Origin: Collinsella tanakaei
GTDB taxonomy: Bacteria > Actinomycetota > Coriobacteriia > Coriobacteriales > Coriobacteriaceae
Assembly (NCBI RefSeq): GCF_021531055.1
Contig: NZ_JADYTL010000003.1
Span: forward strand, 1 to 64,000
DNA: 64,000 nucleotides
Direction of reading: 5' to 3'
Below, in pieces: positions 16,877 through 24,745 of this stretch; position 1 is the first letter of the stretch, and each line of letters opens with the position of its first letter. The position numbers and the translations under genes are program-made. The notes beneath the pieces were generated by a model. It was not told where the DNA came from, searched no databases, and saw nothing but the letters and a program-made list of their open reading frames with translations.

Positions 16877-16928
16877 CCGCCCGCGATGCACCGGATCCGG
16901 GCAGCTGAACCCGGCGCATCGCGAGCGG
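16877..16928 (-). terminator. Hairpin behind aconitase
   Basis: Arms 16877-16894 and 16911-16928 pair over 18 bases with two mismatches. No strong T-run follows on the minus strand, so terminator function is moderately supported. Confidence 0.55.
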
Positions 16929-17008
16929 CTATGGCGATCGGAAACCTCAAAGGGGCAAGTCACGTTCGACGGCGAGGGCTTTCATCCCTTGCGGGACACC
17001 TCACTGCC

Positions 17009-18979
17009 CTACGCGTTCGCCGCGGCGTCCTCCTCGGCGAGCTTGGCCTTGAGCAGGCGCAGCTGGCCGCCGGCGAGCACGACCTCCATCTCGGCATCGG
17101 ACAGATCGAGCGTCGCTGCGAACTCGAAGTGACGCGTCTTGTTCTTGACGACCACGTGGCGCGTCGGGATCTGATCGAGCAGGCCCTCGATCTCGAGCTC
17201 GTCGCCCTGCTCGATGGAATCGTAGGCAGCCGGGTCCTCGAACAGCATGGGGATGATGCCGTGGTTGATGAGGTTGCCCTTGTGGATGCGCGCCATGCTC
17301 TTGGCGATCACACAGCGCACGCCCAGGTACATGGGGTTGATGGCGGCGTGCTCGCGGCTCGAGCCCTGACCGTAGTTCTCGCCGGCGATGATGATGGACT
17401 GACCCATCTCGCGTGCACGCTCGGCGAACTCGGGGTCGTAGCGCATGTAGCAGTACTGGGACATGAGCGGGATGTTGGAGCGCATGCTGGAGAGCTCGGC
17501 CGAGGCGGGCGTGATGTCGTCGGTCGAGATGTTGTCGCCGCCCTTGAGCGAGACGGGCACGCACAGGTGCTGGGTCGGCTCGTCGGGGATCGGCAGGAAC
17601 TTGATGTTGGGACCGCGGACGATCTCGACCTGCTCGGCCTCCTCCGCGGGCAGCGGCTCGATGAGCAGGCTGTCGTCGACGGGATAGGAATCGGGCTCGC
17701 AGATCTTGCCGAGCTGCTCGACCTCGTCGCCCAGGATGTCGCGCGCGCTGGCGAACGTACCCACGATGGCCGTGGCCGCCGCGCTCTCGGGGCTCGCAAG
17801 GTAGACCTTGGCGGTCGGGCTGCCGGCACGGCCGCGGAAGTTACGGTTCGAGGTGCGCACGGCGACGCCGTCGGTGGCCGGCACCTGGCCGATGGCGCAG
17901 CACGGGCCGCAGGCGAACTCGAGCAGGCGCACGCCGGCGTCGAGCAGCATGTCGATGTAGCCGTCGTGCAGCAGCTGCTTGTAGACCTGCCTGGACTGGA
18001 TGGCGCACGTGCAGCTCACGTTCTCGTTCACATGGTGACCGCGCAGCACGAGCGCCGCCTTGGCGATGTCGGAGTAGCTCGCGTTGGTGCAGCTGCCGAT
18101 GAACACCTGCTGGACGGGCACCTTCTCGACCTCGTCGAGCTTGTGCACGTTGTCGGGCAGGGCGGGGCAGGCCATGAGCGGCTCGAGCGAGGAGAGATCG
18201 AGCTCGATGCGCTCGTCGTAGACGGCGTCCTCGTCGGGCAGCAGCTCGAGGTACTGATCCTCGCGGTCCTGGGCGGCCATGAAGCGGCGAACCTGCTCGT
18301 CGGCAGGGAAGATCGAGGTGGTGGCGCCCATCTCGGCGCCCATGTTGGCGATGCTGCAGCGCTCGGGGACCTCGAGGGTCGCGGCGCCGGGGCCCACGTA
18401 CTCGAACGCGCGGCCAAGACCGCCCTTGACGCCCACGCGGCGCAGCATCTCCAGGATGACGTCCTTGGCGTTCACGCCGGGCTTGAGCGAGCCGGTGAGG
18501 TACACCTGCACGACCTTGGGCATGACGAGGCGCATGGGCTGGCCGGCCATCGCGGTGGCGACATCCATGCCGCCCACGCCGATCGATAGCATGCCCACCG
18601 CACCGCTGTGCGGGGTGTGCGAGTCGCCGCCAAACAGCACCTTGCCGGGCACGGCGAAGCGCGCGGTGTGGATGGCGTGGCAGATGCCGTTGCCCGGGCG
18701 CGACACGTACACGCCGAAGCGCTTGGCCGCCGACTGCAGGTAGATATGGTCGTCGGGCGTCTTGTTATCGATGTAGAGGAGGTTATGGTCGAGGTTGGAC
18801 ACCGACAGCTCGGTGCGCACGCGGTCGAGACCGAGCGCCTCGAAAGCGAGGTAGGTCATGACGGCGTTGATGTCGTGCGTGAGCGTCTGGTCGACGCGCA
18901 GCAAGATCTCCTCGCCGGGCTCCATGCTGCCCGAGACGAGATGCGACTCGATGATCTTCCGTGTAAGCGATGCTCCCAT
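17009..18979 (-). CDS. acn: Aconitate hydratase (aconitase)
   Basis: 656 residues from the ATG at 18979 (GGAAAGG upstream). It interconverts citrate, cis-aconitate and isocitrate. Fe-S ligands appear in GSCTNAS and FACGPCCAIG. Other landmarks are GGDSHTPHSGAVGML, TSNRNFRGRAG, and the C-terminal swivel domain with AGENYGQGSSREHAA. The length and layout match the shorter bacterial aconitases rather than the roughly 890-residue AcnA. A LysR operator dyad lies 66-105 bases upstream. With the dehydrogenase at 31501 it would convert imported citrate to 2-oxoglutarate. No citrate synthase or citrate lyase is in the window. Confidence 0.93.
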   Translation of the reverse strand: MGASLTRKIIESHLVSGSMEPGEEILLRVDQTLTHDINAVMTYLAFEALGLDRVRTELSVSNLDHNLLYIDNKTPDDHIYLQSAAKRFGVYVSRPGNGICHAIHTARFAVPGKVLFGGDSHTPHSGAVGMLSIGVGGMDVATAMAGQPMRLVMPKVVQVYLTGSLKPGVNAKDVILEMLRRVGVKGGLGRAFEYVGPGAATLEVPERCSIANMGAEMGATTSIFPADEQVRRFMAAQDREDQYLELLPDEDAVYDERIELDLSSLEPLMACPALPDNVHKLDEVEKVPVQQVFIGSCTNASYSDIAKAALVLRGHHVNENVSCTCAIQSRQVYKQLLHDGYIDMLLDAGVRLLEFACGPCCAIGQVPATDGVAVRTSNRNFRGRAGSPTAKVYLASPESAAATAIVGTFASARDILGDEVEQLGKICEPDSYPVDDSLLIEPLPAEEAEQVEIVRGPNIKFLPIPDEPTQHLCVPVSLKGGDNISTDDITPASAELSSMRSNIPLMSQYCYMRYDPEFAERAREMGQSIIIAGENYGQGSSREHAAINPMYLGVRCVIAKSMARIHKGNLINHGIIPMLFEDPAAYDSIEQGDELEIEGLLDQIPTRHVVVKNKTRHFEFAATLDLSDAEMEVVLAGGQLRLLKAKLAEEDAAANA

Positions 18980-19044
18980 GGTGCATACCTTTCCGTGGAG
19001 TCCGATGCTACCCAACCTTATAGTGCGGCCTCGACGTCCGTGCG

Positions 19045-19084
19045 TCCAATTGAAAGCGCGCATGCACCTATGCCACCGCGGCAT
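19045..19084 (-). promoter_or_regulatory. Operator-promoter element of aconitase
   Basis: In gene direction it contains the T-N11-A dyad ATGCC-N5-GGCAT (19070-19084), then GGCATAGGTGCATGC and CTTTCAATTGGA, whose last part resembles a -35 box. TATAAG around 19020 could be the -10. The same layout is found before hydratase 1 and the dehydrogenase. Confidence 0.75.
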
Positions 19085-19094
19085 GACGGGTCAG

Positions 19095-19196
19095 TTGGGG
19101 ATGTGATTTCACCCCAGGGGTTTTGTTGCACCGGTCATCCCTAGGGCTGACCGGTGCAACAAAACCCCTGGGGTGAAATCACATCCGGGTCCCCAA
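19095..19196. repeat. PE1 palindrome
   Basis: Perfect arms 19100-19135 and 19150-19185 carry the core GATTTCACCCCAGGGG with TTTTGTTGCACCGG. The outer TTGGGG/CCCCAA pair is separated by mismatches. It lies between the aconitase promoter and the end of the MmgE/PrpD gene. Confidence 0.93.
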
Positions 19197-19211
19197 ATGG
19201 CCCTCAGCGCA

Positions 19212-20570
19212 CTAGAGCTGCGGAATCGCCCGTGCTCGCTCGATTTCCCGTACTTTCTCCACGATGCCCTCAGCCCGCTGCAGGCCAACCACGCCCTCCA
19301 TGAGCCCGATCGCCTTGTGCTCGATCTGCTCGGCGGATAGCGGAGATGCCACCCCACCCGACGCATCGGGCACGGTGACCTCGCGCGCCGTTCCATCGGT
19401 CAGCGTGATGCGGACGCGGCATCCCCAATGGTCGGGGTAGGCGCTCGTGAACTCCTCGGTCGCGCGAACGTGCACCTTGTCCATCAGCGAGCGGAGCTCG
19501 GGGTCTCCAATCACATCGGCCTCAAGTTGGGCAAGTGTCACCTTGCCGTACAGCAACGCGCATGCTGCGGTAAACGGCGTCGAGAACTTGGCCTGCACGG
19601 CGTTGACGGGATGGATCGAGCCTTCCTTTTCCGCGCACTGCCGGTACCCGACCTCATAGGTCTCGACGTCGATCGAGCGAACGTCGTGCGCCGATATCCC
19701 GCAGCCCGACCGGAGCGCCAGCACGCCGTCGATCACGCAATGGGTGCTTCGACAGGCGGGATAGGGCTTGCTGTCGACGCGGCAGATCTCCCACACCTCA
19801 CCAAGGCCCTCGGTGGCACGCTCCACCTCGGGCGCGTCGCTCATCATGGACAGGATACCGCCGTCCTCCGCGGTGAGGATGTGCACCGGTCCGGTCATGC
19901 CCGCTTGGGCGAGCAGCGCGGCCTCCACGCCGGATTGCGCCGCGCGGGCGGGATTGAGCACCTTGTTGGAAGCACCGTCGCCCAGAAAGCCCCAGGTACC
20001 GAAACTCTGGGCACCCGCCAATCCCAGGGCGTAGGCGGTCGTCTGCGCATCGAGCCCCAGCAGTTTGGCAGCCGCGGCAGCGGCACCGAACGTTCCGGCA
20101 GTGGAGGTGGCATGCCATCCTCGCGCGCGATGGGCCGAAACCCCGAAGGCCATGCCGATGCGACTCGTCACCTCGTAGCCGCATATGACCGCCAGCACAA
20201 GGTCCTCGCCTGACGCACCAACCAGCTGAGCGGTCCCCCACGCGGCAGGCACCACCACCGCGCCGATGTGCGTCTTGCTGCCGATATGCACGTCGTCCAT
20301 CTCGAGTGTATGGGCGGCAAGGGCGTTGAGGAACACCGCGGGGCCGATCCCTAGCGCACGATCGGTACCCAGAAGCGAAATCGAACCGGCAGGGTTCACC
20401 TCGAGCCAACGCTCACGCACGGCACGGACCTGACCCTCCTGCGAGCCTCCGATAATCGATCCGACGGAGTCCAGCACCCGACGAACAGCCGCCGTGCGTA
20501 CCTCGGCCGGGACGTCATCGACACCGAGCTGCGACACGAACGCCGCCAGCTTCATCAGCTCATCGCCCAT
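19212..20570 (-). CDS. MmgE/PrpD family protein
   Basis: 452 residues from the ATG at 20570, chosen because GAGG sits 6 bases upstream. The family includes 2-methylcitrate dehydratase (PrpD) and cis-aconitate decarboxylase (the itaconate-forming enzyme). Recognisable segments are the helical domain I with ALAAHTLEMDDVH, GYEVTSRIGMAFG, GWHATSTAGTFGAAAAAAKLLGLD, and the lid region with KPYPACRSTH. No prpB or prpC accompanies it. Its position between aconitase and hydratase 1 points to a six-carbon tricarboxylate or its derivative as substrate. Dehydratase, decarboxylase or epimerase activity cannot be told apart by eye. Confidence 0.88.
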   Translation of the reverse strand: MGDELMKLAAFVSQLGVDDVPAEVRTAAVRRVLDSVGSIIGGSQEGQVRAVRERWLEVNPAGSISLLGTDRALGIGPAVFLNALAAHTLEMDDVHIGSKTHIGAVVVPAAWGTAQLVGASGEDLVLAVICGYEVTSRIGMAFGVSAHRARGWHATSTAGTFGAAAAAAKLLGLDAQTTAYALGLAGAQSFGTWGFLGDGASNKVLNPARAAQSGVEAALLAQAGMTGPVHILTAEDGGILSMMSDAPEVERATEGLGEVWEICRVDSKPYPACRSTHCVIDGVLALRSGCGISAHDVRSIDVETYEVGYRQCAEKEGSIHPVNAVQAKFSTPFTAACALLYGKVTLAQLEADVIGDPELRSLMDKVHVRATEEFTSAYPDHWGCRVRITLTDGTAREVTVPDASGGVASPLSAEQIEHKAIGLMEGVVGLQRAEGIVEKVREIERARAIPQL

Positions 20571-20642
20571 CATGCACCTCACGATCACGCATCCGTCTAG
20601 CAAGATCGGCGCGAACGCCGCTCATCTCAAGTATGCGAGGGG

Positions 20643-20661
20643 CGATGGCGCCTTTCCAATA
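20643..20661. promoter_or_regulatory. Possible inverted partial operator before the MmgE/PrpD gene
   Basis: The plus strand reads GATGGCGCCTTTCCAAT, close to the GCGCCTTTCAATTGG part of the hydratase 1 site but in the opposite orientation relative to the gene. It lies about 75 bases upstream of the start. Confidence 0.3.
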
Positions 20662-20702
20662 CGAGCATCCGATAAAAGCCATAGGCGCCGACGTATGGGT
20701 CA

Positions 20703-20846
20703 GTTGGGGACGGGATGTATTTTTCACCCCAGGGGTTTTTGTTACACCGCGGGAAAATGGGGACTGTCCCTATTTTCCCAGATGGGGACGGGATGTGATT
20801 TCACCCGGTGCAACAAAACCCCTGGGGTGAAATCACATCCTGCCGC
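20703..20846. repeat. Composite palindrome: PE2 inside PE1
   Basis: A PE1 left arm (20707-20749, slightly degenerate) is followed by a complete PE2 element (20749-20780). Then GATGGGGACGGGATGTGATT resumes the left-arm text again, and the PE1 right arm (20805-20840) closes the structure. GGGACGGGATGT therefore appears twice, at 20707 and 20785. This suggests insertion or template switching within an existing palindrome. Confidence 0.85.
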
Positions 20847-20866
20847 CAGAAGGCCCGTCCCGGCAG

Positions 20867-23146
20867 TTAGCCTTTGCGGTTGTAGTTGATCAGGCAGCCG
20901 TCGAGGATGATCTGGCGCTCGTCGTTCGTCATCGAATCGAGCAGCAGCGTCATGGTGCCGCACACCTCGCCGCCGCGAATCACATGAGCCTCCAGCTCGC
21001 CCGCGCCGGCCTCGATCGCCGCGCGCACGCCGGGGATGTACAGCCAGTCCCCCACCTCGAACAACAGCTCGTCGTCGGTGCGGAACGGCAGCAGACCCCA
21101 GTTGATGAGGTTCGTCCGGTAGCGCTTGGTCGCGTACTGGCGACACACGTTGACCAGGCCGCCGAGCACGCGCTGGCAGCTCGCCGCCTGCTCACGGGCC
21201 GAACCGTCACCCGGCTTGGTCGCGTACAGCATGCCGCCGATCTCGATATCCACCGCGTTGGCATCGGGCGTGATGCGCTTCGCCGCAGCGAACGCCGCCG
21301 CGCATCCCTTATCGAGGTGTCCCGCAAGACGCCTCTCCTCGTAGCCGCGCGCCGTCTTCGCGCGCTCCACGTACTCGGGGTCACGGCCCGAAAGCGTGAA
21401 CTCGGCGAGCTTGAACGGGTCGGAACGATAGCACGACGCCTCGCCGGAGGGCACGAACTCGTCGGTGTTGGTCACCGGGTCCAGGATCTTGGTGCATACC
21501 TGCACGAGCACATGCTCACCCAGCGGCTCCATCTCGGGCCAATCCTTGATGTTGGGGCCGTAGGCGAGCGGCTCGTCGGGCAGCGGATTGCCGAACCCGT
21601 TGTACACGCGATGCGCGTAGGGCGCGGGATCGTATTCGTATTCGGGCACGTCGCCCCAGCAGTCGAGCGCAGCGGCACTCGTCAACACGCCGCCGTTGGC
21701 CGCCGTCGCGGCGATGGAGCGGGCATCCATGAGGGCAGCCGCGGCCATCTGCCCCTGCCCCGCCTTGGAGCCCTCGCGGTTGGGGAAGTTGCGCGTGTTG
21801 TGGCGGATGGACAGCGCATTGTTTGCCGGCGTGTCGCCCGCACCGAAGCACGGACCGCACATCGCCGTGCGCACGACGGCGCCCGCCTGGATCAGATCCA
21901 TGATGGCGCCCTGCTTGACCAGCGCCGACATGATCGGCATCGACGCCGGGTACACCGAGAGGCTGAACTCGCCGTCGCCGCAGCTGTGACCGCGCAGGGC
22001 GCGCGCCGCCTGCATGATGTTCGTGTACGTACCGCCCGCGCAGCCCGAGATGCTCCCCTGTTGCACGTGCAAGCCGGCGGCGTCCACCTTGCCGCGCAGG
22101 TCGAGCGAGCCCGCGCGCCCGGCGATCTCGTCGGCGCGGGCCTCGACGGAAGCCAGGATCCCATCCAGGTCGTCGTACAACTCGTCGATGGCGTAGACGC
22201 TGCTCGGGTGGAACGGCAGCGCGATCATGGGGCGCACCTGCGACAGGTCGACGCGCACACAACCGTCGTAGTACGCCACCGGCGCCGGCTTGAGCTCGGC
22301 GAACTCGTCCTCGCGCCCATGGGCGGCAAGGAAGCGCCACGTGCCGTCATCGGTCACCCAGATGGAGGACAGCGCCGCCGTCTCGGTCGTCATGACGTCC
22401 ACGCCGTTGCGGTAATCGCACGTCATGTTGGCGATACCGGGACCGACGAACTCCATCACCTTGTTCTTGACATAGCCGCACTCGAAGACCGTGCGGATGA
22501 TCGCGAGAGCGATATCCTGCGGACCCACGTACGGCGCCGGCTTGCCCTCGAGGTACACGGCGATGACCTCGGGTGCGGGGATATCGTAGGTCTTGCCGAG
22601 CAGCTGTTTGACGAGCTCGCCGCCGCCCTCGCCGATGGCGAGCGTACCCAGAGCGCCGTAGCGCGTGTGAGAGTCGGAGCCCAAGATCATCTTGCCGCAG
22701 CCCGCCTGCGTCTCGCACATCACCTGGTGCAGCACGCCCAGGTGCGGCGGCACGAAGATGCCGCCGTAGCGCTTGGCGGCGGACAGCCCGAAGCGGTGGT
22801 CGTCCTCGTTGATGGTGCCGCCCACGGCGCACAGCGTGTTGTGACAGCAGGTGAGCGTATAGGGCACGGGGAACTCCGTGAGCCCCGAGGCGCGGGCGGT
22901 CTGGATGATGTTCACGAACGCGTTGTCCGGCGAGGTAAGCGCGTCGAAGCGAAGACGCAGGGAGCCGTCGTCTCGCGACGTGTCGTGCGCGCGCAGGATG
23001 CGGGCGGCCATCGTGCCCATACGCGCAGCGACAGGATCCGCCTTGCTGCCCGTCATGCGCTCGACGGCATCCGGATCCGCCTCGGGCACGATCAGCCCAC
23101 CGTCGATCAGGTACACGCCGCCGTCGTAGAGCTTCACAGCATCCAT
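20867..23146 (-). CDS. Aconitase-superfamily hydratase, paralogue 1 (YbhJ-like)
   Basis: 759 residues from the ATG at 23146 (AGGGGGTC upstream). It resembles the E. coli YbhJ type of aconitase-family hydratase, whose substrate is not established. Fe-S ligand cysteines are seen in SGCAGGTYTN and [15 protein letters not shown]; other landmarks are [27 protein letters not shown] and a C-terminal swivel-like domain. It is equal in length to the gene at 26247 and clearly its paralogue; much of the sequence is identical. The upstream region carries the shared operator, so it belongs to the aconitase regulon. It may hydrate an aconitate isomer, methylaconitate or a related acid. Confidence 0.88.
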   Translation of the reverse strand: MDAVKLYDGGVYLIDGGLIVPEADPDAVERMTGSKADPVAARMGTMAARILRAHDTSRDDGSLRLRFDALTSPDNAFVNIIQTARASGLTEFPVPYTLTCCHNTLCAVGGTINEDDHRFGLSAAKRYGGIFVPPHLGVLHQVMCETQAGCGKMILGSDSHTRYGALGTLAIGEGGGELVKQLLGKTYDIPAPEVIAVYLEGKPAPYVGPQDIALAIIRTVFECGYVKNKVMEFVGPGIANMTCDYRNGVDVMTTETAALSSIWVTDDGTWRFLAAHGREDEFAELKPAPVAYYDGCVRVDLSQVRPMIALPFHPSSVYAIDELYDDLDGILASVEARADEIAGRAGSLDLRGKVDAAGLHVQQGSISGCAGGTYTNIMQAARALRGHSCGDGEFSLSVYPASMPIMSALVKQGAIMDLIQAGAVVRTAMCGPCFGAGDTPANNALSIRHNTRNFPNREGSKAGQGQMAAAALMDARSIAATAANGGVLTSAAALDCWGDVPEYEYDPAPYAHRVYNGFGNPLPDEPLAYGPNIKDWPEMEPLGEHVLVQVCTKILDPVTNTDEFVPSGEASCYRSDPFKLAEFTLSGRDPEYVERAKTARGYEERRLAGHLDKGCAAAFAAAKRITPDANAVDIEIGGMLYATKPGDGSAREQAASCQRVLGGLVNVCRQYATKRYRTNLINWGLLPFRTDDELLFEVGDWLYIPGVRAAIEAGAGELEAHVIRGGEVCGTMTLLLDSMTNDERQIILDGCLINYNRKG

Positions 23147-23220
23147 CGTCAAGACCCCCTCAACATGGGAAAGGATTCGTAGTTCCCCCCCCCTCATTAT
23201 GGAAGGCCGGTGCGGCGCAA

Positions 23221-23250
23221 TCCAATTGAAAGGCGCCATATCGTTATGCC
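23221..23250 (-). promoter_or_regulatory. Operator-promoter element of hydratase 1
   Basis: In gene direction GGCATAACGATATGG is followed by CGCCTTTCAATTGGAT; TTGGAT with CATAAT 18 bases on forms a plausible promoter. The T-N11-A dyad is imperfect here (ATGCC-N5-CGTAT). It is 75 bases from the start. Confidence 0.7.
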
Positions 23251-23293
23251 GAACTCGTATGACGATATGGATATCGCCATCCTGCCGCTACCC

Positions 23294-23299
23294 TATAAT
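23294..23299 (+). promoter_or_regulatory. Consensus -10 box of the alpha/beta hydrolase gene
   Basis: TATAAT lies 35 bases before the GTG start. No clear -35 box is seen; the divergent hydratase operator is about 45 bases upstream, so the LysR protein might also act here. Confidence 0.5.
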
Positions 23300-23334
23300 G
23301 CAGGCGTGAATCAGCTATGTTTGAGGAGGTAACC

Positions 23335-24237
23335 GTGGAAGTCAAAGCATGGAGTTACGAGGAGTTTCCCGAGTTTTGCGATGAGGTCGACGGCGCGACG
23401 CTCATCGAGACGACAGGCGACGAAGTCGAGGTCGAGTATTTCCACGACGTACCGTACGCTTCCGCTGATGGTGTCGAGCTGCGCTTGCAAGTGCTTAAAC
23501 CCCGCACGCGCAACGGTATCGAGGGGCCTCTGCCCTGCGTCGCGTTCGTCAAGGGCTCGGCATGGCGCCCGCAGAAGTTGTACGCTTTGATTCCCCAACT
23601 CGCACGCATCGCCGCGCGCGGCTTCGTCGTCGCGGAAGTCGAGTACCGCCCCGCCGCCGACGCGGCGTTCCCCGCGCAGATCATCGACGCGCAGAACGCC
23701 GTCCGATTCCTTCGTGCAAACGCCGGGCAATTCGATATCGATCCCGATAAACTGATCCTCGCGGGCAACTCCTCTGGCGGGCATACCGCGGTGTTCGCGT
23801 CGTTTTTGGATGCGGGCGGCAACGTCTATCCCAACGTATCTGCCGAGGTCCGCGGTGTCATCGATCTATACGGAGCCGTGAGCCTGATCGCCGACGACTC
23901 TTTTCCCATCACGCCCGAACATCATACACCCGGTAGTCCCGAGTGCCTGCTCATGGGAAACATCGACCTGTTCGAGCATCCCGAGCTGCGCGAGAAGGGA
24001 TCTGTCGCGACCTACATCACGCCCGAGCTCGACATTCCGCCCGTGCTCATCGCCCACGGCACCAAGGACCGCAAGGTCAATACACGGATGTCCGTCGAGT
24101 TGTTCGAAAAGCTCCGCACATGCGGCAAGGACACCGAGCTCTACCTAGTGCAGGGCGCCGACCACGGCATCGCCGAGTTCTACACCGACCGCATGATCGA
24201 CATCTACGAGCGCTTCATCCGCCGCTGCCTCGCGTAA
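23335..24237 (+). CDS. Alpha/beta hydrolase (carboxylesterase-like)
   Basis: 300 residues from GTG at 23335, chosen because GAGGAGGT lies directly upstream. The nucleophile elbow is GNSSGGH. The acid and histidine are likely in HGTKDRKVN and GADHGIAEF. The oxyanion-loop HGG motif is replaced (VKGSAWRPQ), as in some BD-FAE/esterase relatives. It is divergent from hydratase 1 with only 188 bases between starts, so coordinated expression is possible. It may release tricarboxylates or other acids from esters; that is a guess from position. An unrelated-looking esterase of similar fold lies at 34546. Confidence 0.82.
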   Translation: MEVKAWSYEEFPEFCDEVDGATLIETTGDEVEVEYFHDVPYASADGVELRLQVLKPRTRNGIEGPLPCVAFVKGSAWRPQKLYALIPQLARIAARGFVVAEVEYRPAADAAFPAQIIDAQNAVRFLRANAGQFDIDPDKLILAGNSSGGHTAVFASFLDAGGNVYPNVSAEVRGVIDLYGAVSLIADDSFPITPEHHTPGSPECLLMGNIDLFEHPELREKGSVATYITPELDIPPVLIAHGTKDRKVNTRMSVELFEKLRTCGKDTELYLVQGADHGIAEFYTDRMIDIYERFIRRCLA

Positions 24238-24596
24238 CCACGACCCCGCGGAACGCATCCGTGATAACACGTCAGACGTATTCACATATAGCTCTTTTCC
24301 CCATGGATTTGTCTCATGTAGAAGCCTGTACGTGAAACAACCCCATGGGCACGAACGGCGTGAAAGCACGTCCGACGTTTTCCACATGAAAAGATGCCGG
24401 ACAGCGAGGCGAAACAGGTAGAGCTGCCGCTACCCGTCCGACTTTGCCGTACGGCATCTTGTCATATTCGATTGTTCTACACTTTTGCCCATAGCTCAAA
24501 TATAACTTCGCAATGTATCCCATAGACAGATTCTATAGGTACGAAAACGCCGCCCTTCGTCGTAGCGGCACATGCTCGCCATCAGGCCGACCAAAA
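24238..24596. other. Gene-free stretch with decayed repeats
   Basis: No convincing reading frame. It contains the repeat structure at 24260-24388 described separately. From 24400 to 24596 I see only AT-richer unique sequence with no promoter that I trust. Confidence 0.6.
24260..24388. repeat. Direct repeats flanking a diverged PE1-like palindrome
   Basis: Two 30-base copies (24260-24289 and 24359-24388) share CACGT-C-GACGT and a CACAT end. Between them an imperfect palindrome from 24299 to 24349 has CCCCATGG ends and a TCTCATGTAGAAG centre, laid out like the PE1 core CCCCAGGGG plus TTTTTCTACAT. Confidence 0.55.
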
Positions 24597-24634
24597 CAAA
24601 AAAGTCCCGGTGCGCTTGAGCGGAGCGCACCGGG
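24597..24634 (-). terminator. Terminator of the hydratase 2-CitMHS operon
   Basis: On the minus strand an 11-bp stem CCCGGTGCGCT (24624-24634 with 24606-24616) is followed by ACTTTTTT. Confidence 0.92.
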
Positions 24635-24745
24635 TTGGAAAAGGGAAAAGGGAAAAGGCGATTGTTCTGAGCACACGAGGTGTGCAGGGGCCCGGACCCC
24701 GTCGCTGCCCTACGGGCGTCCGGGCCTGAAAGAGAGGCGCGTTGC

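Noticed and set aside
16886-18589. 567-codon plus-strand frame opposite aconitase
   Set aside because: Antisense shadow of a well-supported gene.
24145-24523. Small genes behind the alpha/beta hydrolase
   Set aside because: The short frames here are translations of the direct repeats and lack start signals.
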